Source: Clostridia bacterium
Lineage (GTDB): Bacteria > Bacillota > Clostridia > Oscillospirales > Acutalibacteraceae
Direction: 5' to 3'
Length of the DNA stretch: 45,870 nucleotides
Assembly: GCA_017397125.1 (NCBI GenBank)
Contig: JAFQKB010000057.1
Coordinates: forward strand, 1 to 45,870
Shown: in pieces, positions 1 through 7,115 of the stretch
Numbering within the stretch: the stretch's first letter is position 1
Layout: each line of letters starts with the position of its first letter
The notes under the pieces: model-generated
Seen by the model: the letters and a program-made list of their open reading frames with translations, nothing else
Database searches by the model: none
What the model was told of the DNA's origin: nothing
Position numbers and translations under genes: made by a program

Positions 1-375
1 GCCTTCTCCGGCAAGGATCCCACTAAGGTGGACCGCTCCGCCTGCTATATGGCTCGCTACGCCGCCAAAAACGTGGTAGCCGCCGGCCTGGCGGACCGCT
101 GCGAGATCCAGCTGGCCTATGCCATCGGCGTGGCCCATCCTATGTCCGTGCTGGTGGACACCTTCGGTACCGGCGTGGTGCCGGACGGCCAGATCGCTGA
201 GGCGGTACAGCAGGTGTTCGACTTCCGCCCCGCCGCCATCATCGACACGCTTCAGCTGCGCCGCCCCATCTACCGCCAGTTGGCTGCCTATGGTCACATC
301 GGCCGGGAGGAACTGGGCGTTTTGTGGGAACGCACCGACAAGGTCCAGGATCTCCGGGAAGCTGCTGGCGTATAA
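1..375 (+). CDS. metK: S-adenosylmethionine synthetase, C-terminal part (5' end outside window)
   Basis: The reading frame is open from base 1 and gives about 124 residues that match the C-terminal domain of methionine adenosyltransferase, the cytosolic enzyme making S-adenosylmethionine from methionine and ATP. Recognisable are the start [13 protein letters not shown], which carries the conserved GKD..KVDRS active-site strand, then [12 protein letters not shown], and the family-typical tail with FDFRPAAII and YGHIGR. The N-terminal two thirds lie before the window. The gene ends with TAA and is followed at once by a strong hairpin terminator. No frameshift is seen in the part present. Confidence 0.95.
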   Translation, partial: AFSGKDPTKVDRSACYMARYAAKNVVAAGLADRCEIQLAYAIGVAHPMSVLVDTFGTGVVPDGQIAEAVQQVFDFRPAAIIDTLQLRRPIYRQLAAYGHIGREELGVLWERTDKVQDLREAAGV

Positions 376-385
376 CGATTCTTAT

Positions 386-413
386 AAAGCCTGCCGTGCG
401 CACGGCAGGCTTT
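386..413 (+). terminator. Rho-independent terminator of metK
   Basis: Near-perfect inverted repeat, with arms AAAGCCTGCCGTG and CACGGCAGGCTTT about ten bases after the metK stop. The T-run is short (CTTTACATGTTTCTT). Confidence 0.8.
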
Positions 414-427
414 ACATGTTTCTTAAT

Positions 428-456
428 TTGACAGTTTATCCATATTGATGTATAAT
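428..456 (+). promoter_or_regulatory. Consensus sigma-A promoter of the C39-like lipoprotein gene
   Basis: TTGACA (428-433), a 17-base spacer, then TATAAT (451-456): a perfect match in both boxes with ideal spacing. The coding ATG lies 29 bases after the -10 box, leaving a short leader with the SD GGAGGG at 474-479. Confidence 0.9.
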
Positions 457-484
457 GACAGCAAAACCATACGGAGGGATAAAA

Positions 485-1315
485 ATGCACAGACAGCAGC
501 TCGTTTCGATTTGCGCCGCAATATTAATGATTCTCGGCCTATGCGGCGGCTGTGGTTTTCGATCGGACGGTCCACCCTCCTTTTTTGTACCTCCCCAAAG
601 CACTACCACTACTTCTGCAGCGACCACCTCAACTACGGACACCGCCATCAGTACCACGACAAGCAGAATCACGAATGCCACCAAGACCTCCACGACCAAA
701 CGCTCCAACCTAACCGGTTCGCACAAGATCGACGTGCCGGTCCTGGCACAAAAACCGGAATACCCTTCGGGCTGTGAGTCGGTCAGCGCCGTTATGGCGC
801 TTCAATATTTCGGTGAACCGGTTCGGGTCTATCAATTCATAGACGCTCACCTTCCTATGAACTCCCGCTTCCACTATAAAGGCGGTATGCGTTACGGCCC
901 GAGTCCCTATGAATACTTCATCGGTCACCCCACGTCCGAGCAATCCTATGGATGCATGGCGCCGGTCATCGAAAAAGCGTTGGTGTCCTATTTCGGCGAC
1001 GACAGCCGCGTGATCAACGCCACCGGCGCCTCGCTGCCTGAGCTGTGCGCGCGGTACATCGATAACGACCTGCCGGTGCTCGTATGGGTCACCATCGCCA
1101 TGCTAGAGACCTATACCAGCGCAGAGTGGTATCTGGAGGACGGATCCCTATTCGAGTGGCCGGCCAACGAGCATTGCATGGTGCTGGTAGGCTATGATAA
1201 AAATAATTATATCTTCAACGATCCCTACTCCGGGAAGATCGTCAAGCATCGCAAAGCCCTCAGCGAGGACCGCTACGCCGCCCTGGGGCAGCAATCCATC
1301 GTCATAACCCGATAA
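485..1315 (+). CDS. Secreted C39-like cysteine peptidase family lipoprotein
   Basis: A 276-residue protein. Residues 1-23 form a lipoprotein signal (basic start, hydrophobic core, LCGGC with C20 or C23 as lipid site). Residues about 38-78 are a Thr/Ser-rich spacer as expected for a wall-spanning linker. Residues 80-276 resemble the peptidase C39-like (C39_2, papain-fold) family: catalytic Cys97 in PSGCESVSAVMAL and the His in NEHCMVLVGYD followed by an Asn/Asp (FNDPYSGK). The substrate is unknown; relatives are often surface proteins. The ATG at 485 is chosen over one at 455 because GGAGGG sits five bases upstream and the signal peptide then begins properly. It is monocistronic, between its own promoter and a terminator. 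Confidence 0.82.
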   Translation: MHRQQLVSICAAILMILGLCGGCGFRSDGPPSFFVPPQSTTTTSAATTSTTDTAISTTTSRITNATKTSTTKRSNLTGSHKIDVPVLAQKPEYPSGCESVSAVMALQYFGEPVRVYQFIDAHLPMNSRFHYKGGMRYGPSPYEYFIGHPTSEQSYGCMAPVIEKALVSYFGDDSRVINATGASLPELCARYIDNDLPVLVWVTIAMLETYTSAEWYLEDGSLFEWPANEHCMVLVGYDKNNYIFNDPYSGKIVKHRKALSEDRYAALGQQSIVITR

Positions 1316-1350
1316 AACAAGCCTCCGGCATCACGCCGGAGGCTTGTTTT
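1314..1350. terminator. Bidirectional terminator between convergent genes
   Basis: Arms AAAACAAGCCTCCGGC and GCCGGAGGCTTGTTTT give a 16-bp perfect stem with a five-base loop. It has T or A runs on both sides, so it can serve the C39-like gene (+) and the serine dehydratase gene (-). Confidence 0.92.
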
Positions 1351-2567
1351 TATACTTGCAGAGTGGCCAGACCGCCCTCTGCGGTCTCTTTGTATCGATG
1401 AGAAATATCCAGGCCGGTCTGCTTCATAACCGCAATACAGTCATCCAGCGAGATCTTGCGGGAATCGCTGAGAAAGCTGGCCAGACTGACCGCGTTGATG
1501 GCCCGCATAGCCGCCACGGCGTTGCGCTCGATACAGGGGATCTGCACCAGTCCACAGATGGGATCGCAGGTCAGTCCCAGATGATGCTCAATGGCGATCT
1601 CAGCGGCGTATTCGATCTTATCCAGATCCAACTGGAACAGTTCGCCCAGCGCGGCTGCCGCCATGGCGCAGGCGCTTCCCACCTCCGCCTGGCATCCGCA
1701 CTCACTGCCGGAGATGGACGCATTGGTCTTGATCAGATTGCCCACGATGCCGCCGGTAGCCAGGGCGCGCACGATCTCCTCGTCGGAAAATCCCCGCTTC
1801 TGCTGCTGATAGTACAGCACCGCCGGCATCACGCCGGCCGAGCCGCAGGTGGGCGCTGTGACGATGCGCTCGCCGGCGGCGTTTTGCTCGCTGACCGCAA
1901 AGGCAAAGGCGCACACCATCCGGTTCTCCCGGGTTTCAGCGCTCTCGTCGATGTGCTGTCGATCCATGAGCTGTTTCGCCTTGCGCTGAACCTCCAGGCC
2001 CCCGGGTAATGTGCCGGTGGTGTTCAGACCGATGCGTATACTGGCCTTCATCGCGTCCCAAATGGTGTAGAGATGCGCCCATAGGGCCTCGCCCTCCACC
2101 TGTCTAGCGTACTCCCAAAGGCGCAGTCCGTGCTCACGGCAATAGGAGGCGATGTGCGCAAAGGAGGCGATGTCGTACACGTCCGGCGGCACCGCCAAAG
2201 GAGTTCCTTCAAAACATATCTCGCCGCCGCCCACGCTCATCACCCGCAGGCGGTCCACCTCCTGACCATCGCGATAGGCATACAGCTCCATCGTGTTGGG
2301 ATGCGGAAGCGGGACGTCCTCATAATTAAACTCCACCTCGCAGGACATAGGCTCCATGGTCTCCCGCACAATGCGATCGGTGCCGTGTCCAACCCCGGTT
2401 TTGGCCAGAGAGCCAAACAGCACCACACGAAACCGGTCGGCGGTATGATTCTTTTTGCGGAACAACAGGCAGGCTTTTTCCGGCCCCATAGTGTGAGAGC
2501 TGGAGGGACCACGGCCCATGCGGTACAGTTCCGTTAAGGATTGCATGGCTTTGCTTGATTCGTTCAT
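1350..2567 (-). CDS. sdaA: L-serine ammonia-lyase (L-serine dehydratase), iron-sulfur, single chain
   Basis: About 405 residues, the length of one-chain SdaA enzymes that deaminate L-serine to pyruvate and ammonia. The N-terminal domain starts with the signature GPSSSHTMGPEKA. The C-terminal catalytic domain has TCGSAGVMPAVL, SISGSECGCQAEVGSACAMA and LTCDPICGLVQIPCIERNA, whose cysteines fit the [4Fe-4S] ligands of the family. The ATG at 2567 is used; a GTG at 2576 in the same frame is possible. Both overlap the 3' end of the upstream PstS-like gene, so the two are probably translationally coupled. No separate beta subunit is needed. Confidence 0.92.
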   Translation of the reverse strand: MNESSKAMQSLTELYRMGRGPSSSHTMGPEKACLLFRKKNHTADRFRVVLFGSLAKTGVGHGTDRIVRETMEPMSCEVEFNYEDVPLPHPNTMELYAYRDGQEVDRLRVMSVGGGEICFEGTPLAVPPDVYDIASFAHIASYCREHGLRLWEYARQVEGEALWAHLYTIWDAMKASIRIGLNTTGTLPGGLEVQRKAKQLMDRQHIDESAETRENRMVCAFAFAVSEQNAAGERIVTAPTCGSAGVMPAVLYYQQQKRGFSDEEIVRALATGGIVGNLIKTNASISGSECGCQAEVGSACAMAAAALGELFQLDLDKIEYAAEIAIEHHLGLTCDPICGLVQIPCIERNAVAAMRAINAVSLASFLSDSRKISLDDCIAVMKQTGLDISHRYKETAEGGLATLQV

Positions 2568-2568
2568 A

Positions 2569-3726
2569 TCAATCACCCATTCCTACATAACCGATTTCTT
2601 CGATGATATACTGTCCTTCCTCAGACAACATCCAGTCGATGAGCTTATCCACGTTTTGGTTGGTGTTTTCGGCATAGGTGACAGCAAACACAGGTGCTAC
2701 AATGGGATACCGGTGGTTTACGATATTCTCAACCGTGGGGGCAACACCATCAACCGCCAGCATTTTGATGTCAGGATGCTGAACGATCCCCTCAATGTAG
2801 TAACGGAAGGAATAGCCGATGGATCCGGCCTTATTCTGATAATCCACCACCCATTCGACCATCCCTCCCATACCCTGGACGGTCTCAACCTCTGCGTCAA
2901 CAATAGGGGTATCCCCCATAAAGCGAAGCATCATACTTTGGCTACCGCTACCTGCATCTCGCTGGAAGGGCTCAATTTTTGTATTTCTGCCGCCAACCTG
3001 GTTCCAATTGGTGATCTCACCCGAATAGATCCCTCGGATCTGCTCCGGCGTCAAGGTCTCGATGGGGTTGTCCTTGTGCACGATAAAGACAAAGGCCTCC
3101 CAACCGATCTGCGTGTATTCAAAGGTGGTTCCGCATTTCTTTGCATACTCTATCTGTTCCTTAGATGGTTGCGCACCGATAAAAATGTCCGTCTTTTTCT
3201 CCGCCAGCATCTCGTATCCTTCGTCAGTGCTATGGTACTCAAACACGCCGTCGTACAGCTCGGTGGTATCGGGATAAACCGCGTTTACAAATGCGGAATA
3301 GACAGGAAAGGCCGCAGTTGCGCCATCGATTACAGGCAGATTCTCGGTAAGCTTCAAGGTCTGACTGTCCAGCTTAACGATTTTGGAATCCTCAGTAAAG
3401 GGCAGATATTCATACGTTCGAATGTTGGGAGTGACGTCAATTGTGATTTTCTCTTCATACAGCGTCATACCGAGATTGATGCCGAAAACAAGCGCGAACA
3501 GAACAAACGCAGCACAATAACACGCTGCATATTTCTTTTTGTTACGTATCCACATCATGGGAATGATTGCGGGTATCAATAGCAACGGTAGTGCGTACAA
3601 AGCATGACCGAATACAAGAAGAACCAAAGTTCCCATAGCTGCAAGGCAAGATAAGAAAATGATTCCCACGGTCAGTACGATTTTGAGCACCGTTTTGACT
3701 CGTTGACTAAGTCTAGCCATTGCCAC
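2569..3726 (-). CDS. Membrane-anchored PstS-like solute-binding protein
   Basis: About 385 residues. Instead of a signal peptide it has three predicted membrane helices (roughly residues 12-33, 38-58 and 66-90), then an extracytoplasmic domain of about 290 residues of the phosphate-binding (PBP-like) type: LPVIDGATAAFPVYSAFV, then GWEAFVFIVHKDNP and FQRDAGSGSQSMML, the last resembling the phosphate-contacting loop of PstS. No pstCAB genes are near. The GTG at 3726 is preferred because AAGGAG lies six bases upstream; the ATG at 3732 touches the SD and the ATG at 3720 is twelve bases away. The stop overlaps the start of the serine dehydratase gene. The ligand may be phosphate or another anion; transport is not shown. 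Confidence 0.75.
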   Translation of the reverse strand: MAMARLSQRVKTVLKIVLTVGIIFLSCLAAMGTLVLLVFGHALYALPLLLIPAIIPMMWIRNKKKYAACYCAAFVLFALVFGINLGMTLYEEKITIDVTPNIRTYEYLPFTEDSKIVKLDSQTLKLTENLPVIDGATAAFPVYSAFVNAVYPDTTELYDGVFEYHSTDEGYEMLAEKKTDIFIGAQPSKEQIEYAKKCGTTFEYTQIGWEAFVFIVHKDNPIETLTPEQIRGIYSGEITNWNQVGGRNTKIEPFQRDAGSGSQSMMLRFMGDTPIVDAEVETVQGMGGMVEWVVDYQNKAGSIGYSFRYYIEGIVQHPDIKMLAVDGVAPTVENIVNHRYPIVAPVFAVTYAENTNQNVDKLIDWMLSEEGQYIIEEIGYVGMGD

Positions 3727-3756
3727 CGTCATCTCCTTACAATTCTAAGTATAAGC

Positions 3757-3785
3757 AGTATAGCACAGAACGGATAAAATGGCAA
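3757..3785 (-). promoter_or_regulatory. Promoter of the PstS-like gene and sdaA
   Basis: On the minus strand TTGCCA (3785-3780), a 17-base spacer, then TATACT (3762-3757). SD AAGGAG follows at 3738-3733. Confidence 0.7.
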
Positions 3786-3841
3786 CATTTAATAAATGAT
3801 GGATAGAGTATAAACACAAACAATCTAAAGCAAAATGTGAG

Positions 3842-3941
3842 ATTTAATCCACCTACTCGCCGGCGAGGCGTATTTCACAGGCCGCAGGCACATTTCACAT
3901 TGAAAAGCAATATATCACCCACCCGTAAGAGTGGATTTAAT
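3842..3941. repeat. Hairpin-ladder repeat, ATTTCAC type
   Basis: A 100-bp element bounded by imperfect inverted repeats ATTTAATCCAC (3842-3852) and GTGGATTTAAT (3931-3941). Inside, the 7-mer ATTTCAC recurs at 3872 and 3892, with the variant ATATCAC at 3912, exactly 20 bases apart. Each pair of 7-mers encloses a 13-base stretch able to form a small hairpin (CGCC..GGCG; GCC-GCA-GGC; ATTG..CAAT). There is no coding potential. The layout matches the larger element at 4044-4211, so both are read as members of one repeat superfamily. Confidence 0.6.
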
Positions 3942-3942
3942 T

Positions 3943-3978
3943 GAAAGCGGCAGATCCCTGTCGGAATCTGCCGCTTTC
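3943..3978. terminator. Strong orphan hairpin, terminator-like
   Basis: Arms GAAAGCGGCAGAT (3943-3955) and ATCTGCCGCTTTC (3966-3978), 13 bp perfect, loop CCCTGTCGGA. Shape and loop resemble the tRNA-Gln terminator at 4213-4249 (loop CTGTCG), but no gene or tRNA precedes it on either strand. It may be a duplicated terminator or the end of an unseen small RNA. Confidence 0.45.
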
Positions 3979-4043
3979 GTGGCTATGAGCTATGAAATAG
4001 ATATTTTTGCCGTTTTCGCATATGACTTAGAACTCTTGCAAAA

Positions 4044-4211
4044 ATGATATATTGCTGCGCAATATGATATACGGCGTTGCCGTATGATATACTTGCCTGC
4101 GGCAAGCATGATATAATATCCGTTCCTCCATATGCCGAAGGCATATATCATCGCACGAAGTGCGATATCATACCGAAGGTATAAAACCGTTCCGGCAGGA
4201 ACGGATATCAT
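4044..4211. repeat. Hairpin-ladder repeat, ATGATAT type
   Basis: A 168-bp imperfect palindrome. The left half carries ATGATAT at 4044, 4064, 4084 and 4108; the right half carries its reverse complement ATATCAT at 4145, 4165 and 4205. Between them lie mini-hairpins, mostly 13 bases with a 5-bp stem and 3-base loop: ATTGC-TGC-GCAAT, ACGGC-GTT-GCCGT, CTTGC..GCAAG, ATGCC-GAA-GGCAT, CGCAC-GAA-GTGCG. In the right half the loops are GAA. ATATCCGTTCC (4116-4126) can also pair with GGAACGGATAT (4198-4208). The element ends next to the tRNA-Gln terminator. Short ORFs across it only reflect the repeats. Confidence 0.7.
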
Positions 4212-4212
4212 T

Positions 4213-4249
4213 GAAAAACGACAAGTTTCTGTCGAAACTTGTCGTTTTC
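4213..4249 (-). terminator. Terminator of tRNA-Gln
   Basis: Stem AAAACGACAAGTTT / AAACTTGTCGTTTT, with a U-run on the minus strand, starting directly after the encoded CCA end of the tRNA. Confidence 0.85.
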
Positions 4250-4323
4250 TGGCTGGGCTGGATGGAGTTGAACCATCACGGCGTGAGTCAAAGTCACGTG
4301 TCCTACCGCTAGACTACAGCCCA
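4250..4323 (-). tRNA. tRNA-Gln (anticodon UUG), CCA encoded
   Basis: The minus strand folds into a full cloverleaf: acceptor TGGGCTG/CAGCCCA, D-arm GTCTAGCGGTAGGAC, anticodon arm CGTGA-CTTTGAC-TCACG with anticodon TTG, T-arm GATGG-TTCAACT-CCATC, discriminator G and genomic CCA. It reads CAA and, by wobble, CAG. It stands alone with its own promoter and terminator. Confidence 0.95.
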
Positions 4324-4342
4324 ATATTTACTTGTCTGCGGT

Positions 4343-4371
4343 ATTCTACCCTATTTTCATTAAAAAGTCAA
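4343..4371 (-). promoter_or_regulatory. Promoter of tRNA-Gln
   Basis: Minus strand TTGACT (4371-4366), 17-base spacer, TAGAAT (4348-4343), about 20 bases before the tRNA 5' end. Confidence 0.75.
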
Positions 4372-4386
4372 GAGAACCGGCAAAGA

Positions 4387-4426
4387 AAAACGCCCAAATG
4401 AAAAATTCGCATCATTTGGGCGTTTT
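4387..4426 (-). terminator. Terminator of the aromatic operon
   Basis: Arms AAAACGCCCAAATGA and TCATTTGGGCGTTTT form a 15-bp stem with a U-run on the minus strand, 22 bases after the DAHP synthase stop. It closes the operon that starts near 12994. Confidence 0.88.
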
Positions 4427-4448
4427 AATTTTGTTAAGTTCTTTTGCT

Positions 4449-5477
4449 TTATAGCTTATCAGCCAGGTCCAGGATCAGTTTTTCGGTCTTTTCCCAGCCA
4501 AGGCAGGGATCGGTGATGGACTGGCCGTAAACATGCTCACCGGCACCCTGTGCACCATCCTCAATATAGCTTTCGATCATCAGGCCCTTGACCAGGCGCT
4601 TGATATCCTGATTATGGTTGCGGCTGTGGATGATCTCCTTGGCGATACGCACCTGCTCCAGCGGCTTTTTGCCGGAGTTGGCGTGGTTGGTGTCCACCAC
4701 CACTGCAGGATTGCTCAGGCCGGTATTCTGATACAGGTCGTTCAGCTTGACCAGATCCTCATAGTGATAGTTGGATACGTTTTTACCGGCAAAATCCGTA
4801 TAACCCCGCAGAATTGCGTGAGCATAGGGATTGCCCTCGCTCTTGACCTCCCAGCCGCGGTAGATAAAGGTGTGACTGTGCTGACCTGCCTTGATGGCGT
4901 TCATCATAATGGACAGATCGCCGCCGGTGGGATTCTTCATGCCCACCGGCACGTCGATGCCACTGGCGGTCAGACGATGCTGCTGATTCTCTACCGAGCG
5001 GGCTCCCACCGCCACGTAGGCCAGCAGATCCGACAGATAGCGGTAATTCTCGGGATACAGCATCTCGTCGGCGCAGGAAAAGCCATAATCCCGCAGTGCG
5101 GACATATGCAGGTCCCGGATAGCCACAATGCCCTTAAACATATCCGGATCCCGGTCCGGGTCCGGTTGATGCAGCATTCCCTTATAGCCATCGCCGGTGG
5201 TGCGGGGCTTGTTGGTGTAGATGCGCGGAATGATGATGATCTTGTCCGCCACCTGATCCTGCACCTTGCGCAGACGGCCGATATAATCCAGCACCGGCTC
5301 ACGATGATCCGCCGAGCAAGGACCGATGATCAGTAAAAATTTATCCGATTCTCCCGAGAATACCGCCTTGATGGCTGCGTCACGCTTCTGCTTGACAATC
5401 TCCATAGCCGCTGTGACGGGATACATCTCCTTAACCTCCATAGGGATCGGGAGCTTTCTATAAAAATTCATACTCAT
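4449..5477 (-). CDS. 3-deoxy-7-phosphoheptulonate (DAHP) synthase, AroG/AroF/AroH-type
   Basis: A 342-residue type I DAHP synthase, condensing phosphoenolpyruvate and erythrose 4-phosphate, the entry step of the shikimate pathway. Landmarks are IGPCSADHREP (about 51-61), KPRTTGDGYKG (90-100), AVGARSVENQQHR, VGMKNPTGGDLSI, DTNHANSGKKP and ESYIEDGAQGAGE. It aligns with the E. coli AroG class rather than the shorter AroF-beta class; which inhibitor it senses cannot be read. The ATG at 5477 overlaps the 3' end of aroA by 20 bases. It is the last gene of the operon, although its reaction is the first. An in-frame TTG at 5495 is less likely as start. Confidence 0.93.
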   Translation of the reverse strand: MSMNFYRKLPIPMEVKEMYPVTAAMEIVKQKRDAAIKAVFSGESDKFLLIIGPCSADHREPVLDYIGRLRKVQDQVADKIIIIPRIYTNKPRTTGDGYKGMLHQPDPDRDPDMFKGIVAIRDLHMSALRDYGFSCADEMLYPENYRYLSDLLAYVAVGARSVENQQHRLTASGIDVPVGMKNPTGGDLSIMMNAIKAGQHSHTFIYRGWEVKSEGNPYAHAILRGYTDFAGKNVSNYHYEDLVKLNDLYQNTGLSNPAVVVDTNHANSGKKPLEQVRIAKEIIHSRNHNQDIKRLVKGLMIESYIEDGAQGAGEHVYGQSITDPCLGWEKTEKLILDLADKL

Positions 5478-6678
5478 TGTCAGATACAACTCCAATCTGT
5501 AAAACTTTCAGTATATCGAAGAAATCCGGATAGCTCTTGGCCACCGCCTGCGCACCGTCGATCGTACCGCCGGTGATGCTGCACAGCAGGCTCAACGCCA
5601 TCACGATGCGATGGTCGTTATGCCCCCACAGATCCTCTACTGGCCGGCGCAGTGTACTAGGCAAAACATCCACCAGATTATCCTCAACACGGACGGTAAT
5701 GCCGAATTTAGCCAGTTCGGCGGCCATAGCGGCACCACGATCGCTCTCTTTGATGCGCAGGCGGGCTGTGCCCGTAAAGCGGGCACAGCCCAGCACCGCC
5801 GCCACAGAAAACAGCACCGGCGCCAGATCCGGACAGTCCGACAGATCGAATTCACGCCTACCGGCAGCCAGAGAAGCAAATATATCCTTATACACTCGAT
5901 CGCCCTGCTGCGTATTCTCGGCAAGGCCATCCACCTGCACATCACCGCCGATGTAGTTGAACGCTTCCAGGAAAGCGGCATTAGAGCAGTCGCCTTCAAC
6001 GGTGTAATCGGCGGACGTATAGGTTTGTCGCCCCGGTATGAGATAGCAATCATTCTGCTTATCGATCTTAATACCGTAATGTCTCATTACCGACAGCGTC
6101 AGTTCTATATAGGAGGCACTTTCCAGCGTGCCAGTGATCTCCAGCGTGCTGTCCCCATCCAGCAGGGGTAAAGTGAACAGCAGGCCGGTGATAAACTGGC
6201 TGGACACATTGCCGGGCACCGAGTAGTGACCCGGCCGCAGACGTCCGCACACCAGTATCGCATCCTCTCTGCGCTCAAAAATAATCCCCTGCCGTGAACA
6301 GATGGACTCATACACACCCAGAGGGCGCTCCAGCAGCCGTCGGCTGCCACGCAGCAGCACCGGCCGATCGCACAAAAGGCACAGAGGCAGCATAAACCGC
6401 AGGGTACTGCCGCTTTCGTTGCATTCCAGTACCGCATTTTCATTCACGGACGCCGGCGTAAAGCTACCCAGCTTTACACAATCTCCATGCTGCTCTACCG
6501 AGCAACCAAGAGATTGCAAGCAACCAAGGGTGGCCAAAACGTCTTGTGACCACGCCAAATTATGAATCGTGCTGTTTCCGGCCAACGCCCCACAGATCAG
6601 CGCCCGATGGGCCATACTCTTGGAGGGCGGGGCGCACACACAGCCGCTCGCTTTGGATGGTGTGATGACAACCTTCAT
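5458..6678 (-). CDS. aroA: 3-phosphoshikimate 1-carboxyvinyltransferase (EPSP synthase)
   Basis: A 406-residue EPSP synthase joining shikimate 3-phosphate and PEP. Seen: APPSKSMAHRALICGAL (K20, S21, R25 region), CNESGSTLRFMLPL (about 86-98), GNVSSQFITGLLF, SDCPDLAPVLF with the catalytic Asp, and IKESDRGAAMA. The length is slightly below the usual 420-430. Its ATG overlaps the aroQ stop by four bases (ATGA). The motif at residues 89-94, GSGSTLRF-like with Ser-Gly-Ser, fits the family, but glyphosate class was not resolved. Confidence 0.95.
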   Translation of the reverse strand: MKVVITPSKASGCVCAPPSKSMAHRALICGALAGNSTIHNLAWSQDVLATLGCLQSLGCSVEQHGDCVKLGSFTPASVNENAVLECNESGSTLRFMLPLCLLCDRPVLLRGSRRLLERPLGVYESICSRQGIIFERREDAILVCGRLRPGHYSVPGNVSSQFITGLLFTLPLLDGDSTLEITGTLESASYIELTLSVMRHYGIKIDKQNDCYLIPGRQTYTSADYTVEGDCSNAAFLEAFNYIGGDVQVDGLAENTQQGDRVYKDIFASLAAGRREFDLSDCPDLAPVLFSVAAVLGCARFTGTARLRIKESDRGAAMAAELAKFGITVRVEDNLVDVLPSTLRRPVEDLWGHNDHRIVMALSLLCSITGGTIDGAQAVAKSYPDFFDILKVLQIGVVSDNEYEFL

Positions 6679-7115
6679 CGGACATCCTCCATCCGTTGGA
6701 TCAGATGGTCCATAGCCTCCATGTATCCGGCAAAGCCGTGGCCGGATATGGTCATTTCGCAGTATTCCCGCACATAGCTCACCTGACGGAAGGCCTCCCG
6801 CCGGGACACATCCGTGATATGCACCTCCACCGCCGGGATACCCACAGCCTTAAGCGCATCCAAAAGCGCCACGCTGGTGTGGGTATAGGCCGCCGGATTG
6901 ATCACGATACCGTCCACCGCCCCATAGGCCTGCTGGATCTTATCCACCAGGTCGCCCTCGTGATTGGACTGGTATAGTTCTACCTCCACGCCGCGGGCGG
7001 CAGCATGAGCCTCTATATCGGCGCATAGCTGGCCGTAGCTTGTCTTTCCGTATACGTCCGGCTCGCGAATGCCCAGCATATTCAGATTGGGGCCGTTAAT
7101 CACCAGAATTTTCAT
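6675..7115 (-). CDS. aroQ: 3-dehydroquinate dehydratase, type II
   Basis: A 146-residue type II dehydroquinase of the small dodecameric family, converting 3-dehydroquinate to 3-dehydroshikimate. NGPNLNMLGIREPDVYG holds the Asn/Arg/Tyr active-site loop; SNHEGDLVDKI, INPAAYTHTSVALLDAL and EVHITDVSRREAFR follow, the last carrying the catalytic His. The start at 7115 lies inside the 3' end of the aroE/aroK fusion gene (20-base overlap) with GAGAGG upstream; a longer frame from 7184 adds 23 residues unlike the family. Confidence 0.95.
   Translation of the reverse strand: MKILVINGPNLNMLGIREPDVYGKTSYGQLCADIEAHAAARGVEVELYQSNHEGDLVDKIQQAYGAVDGIVINPAAYTHTSVALLDALKAVGIPAVEVHITDVSRREAFRQVSYVREYCEMTISGHGFAGYMEAMDHLIQRMEDVR

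Noticed and set aside
3842-4211. CRISPR array
   Set aside because: The repeated unit is only seven bases, the spacers are themselves palindromes, and no cas genes are near.
4132-4401. Plus-strand ORF of 89 codons over the hairpin ladder and tRNA-Gln
   Set aside because: It runs through palindromic repeats and a tRNA, with no SD; composition follows the repeat.
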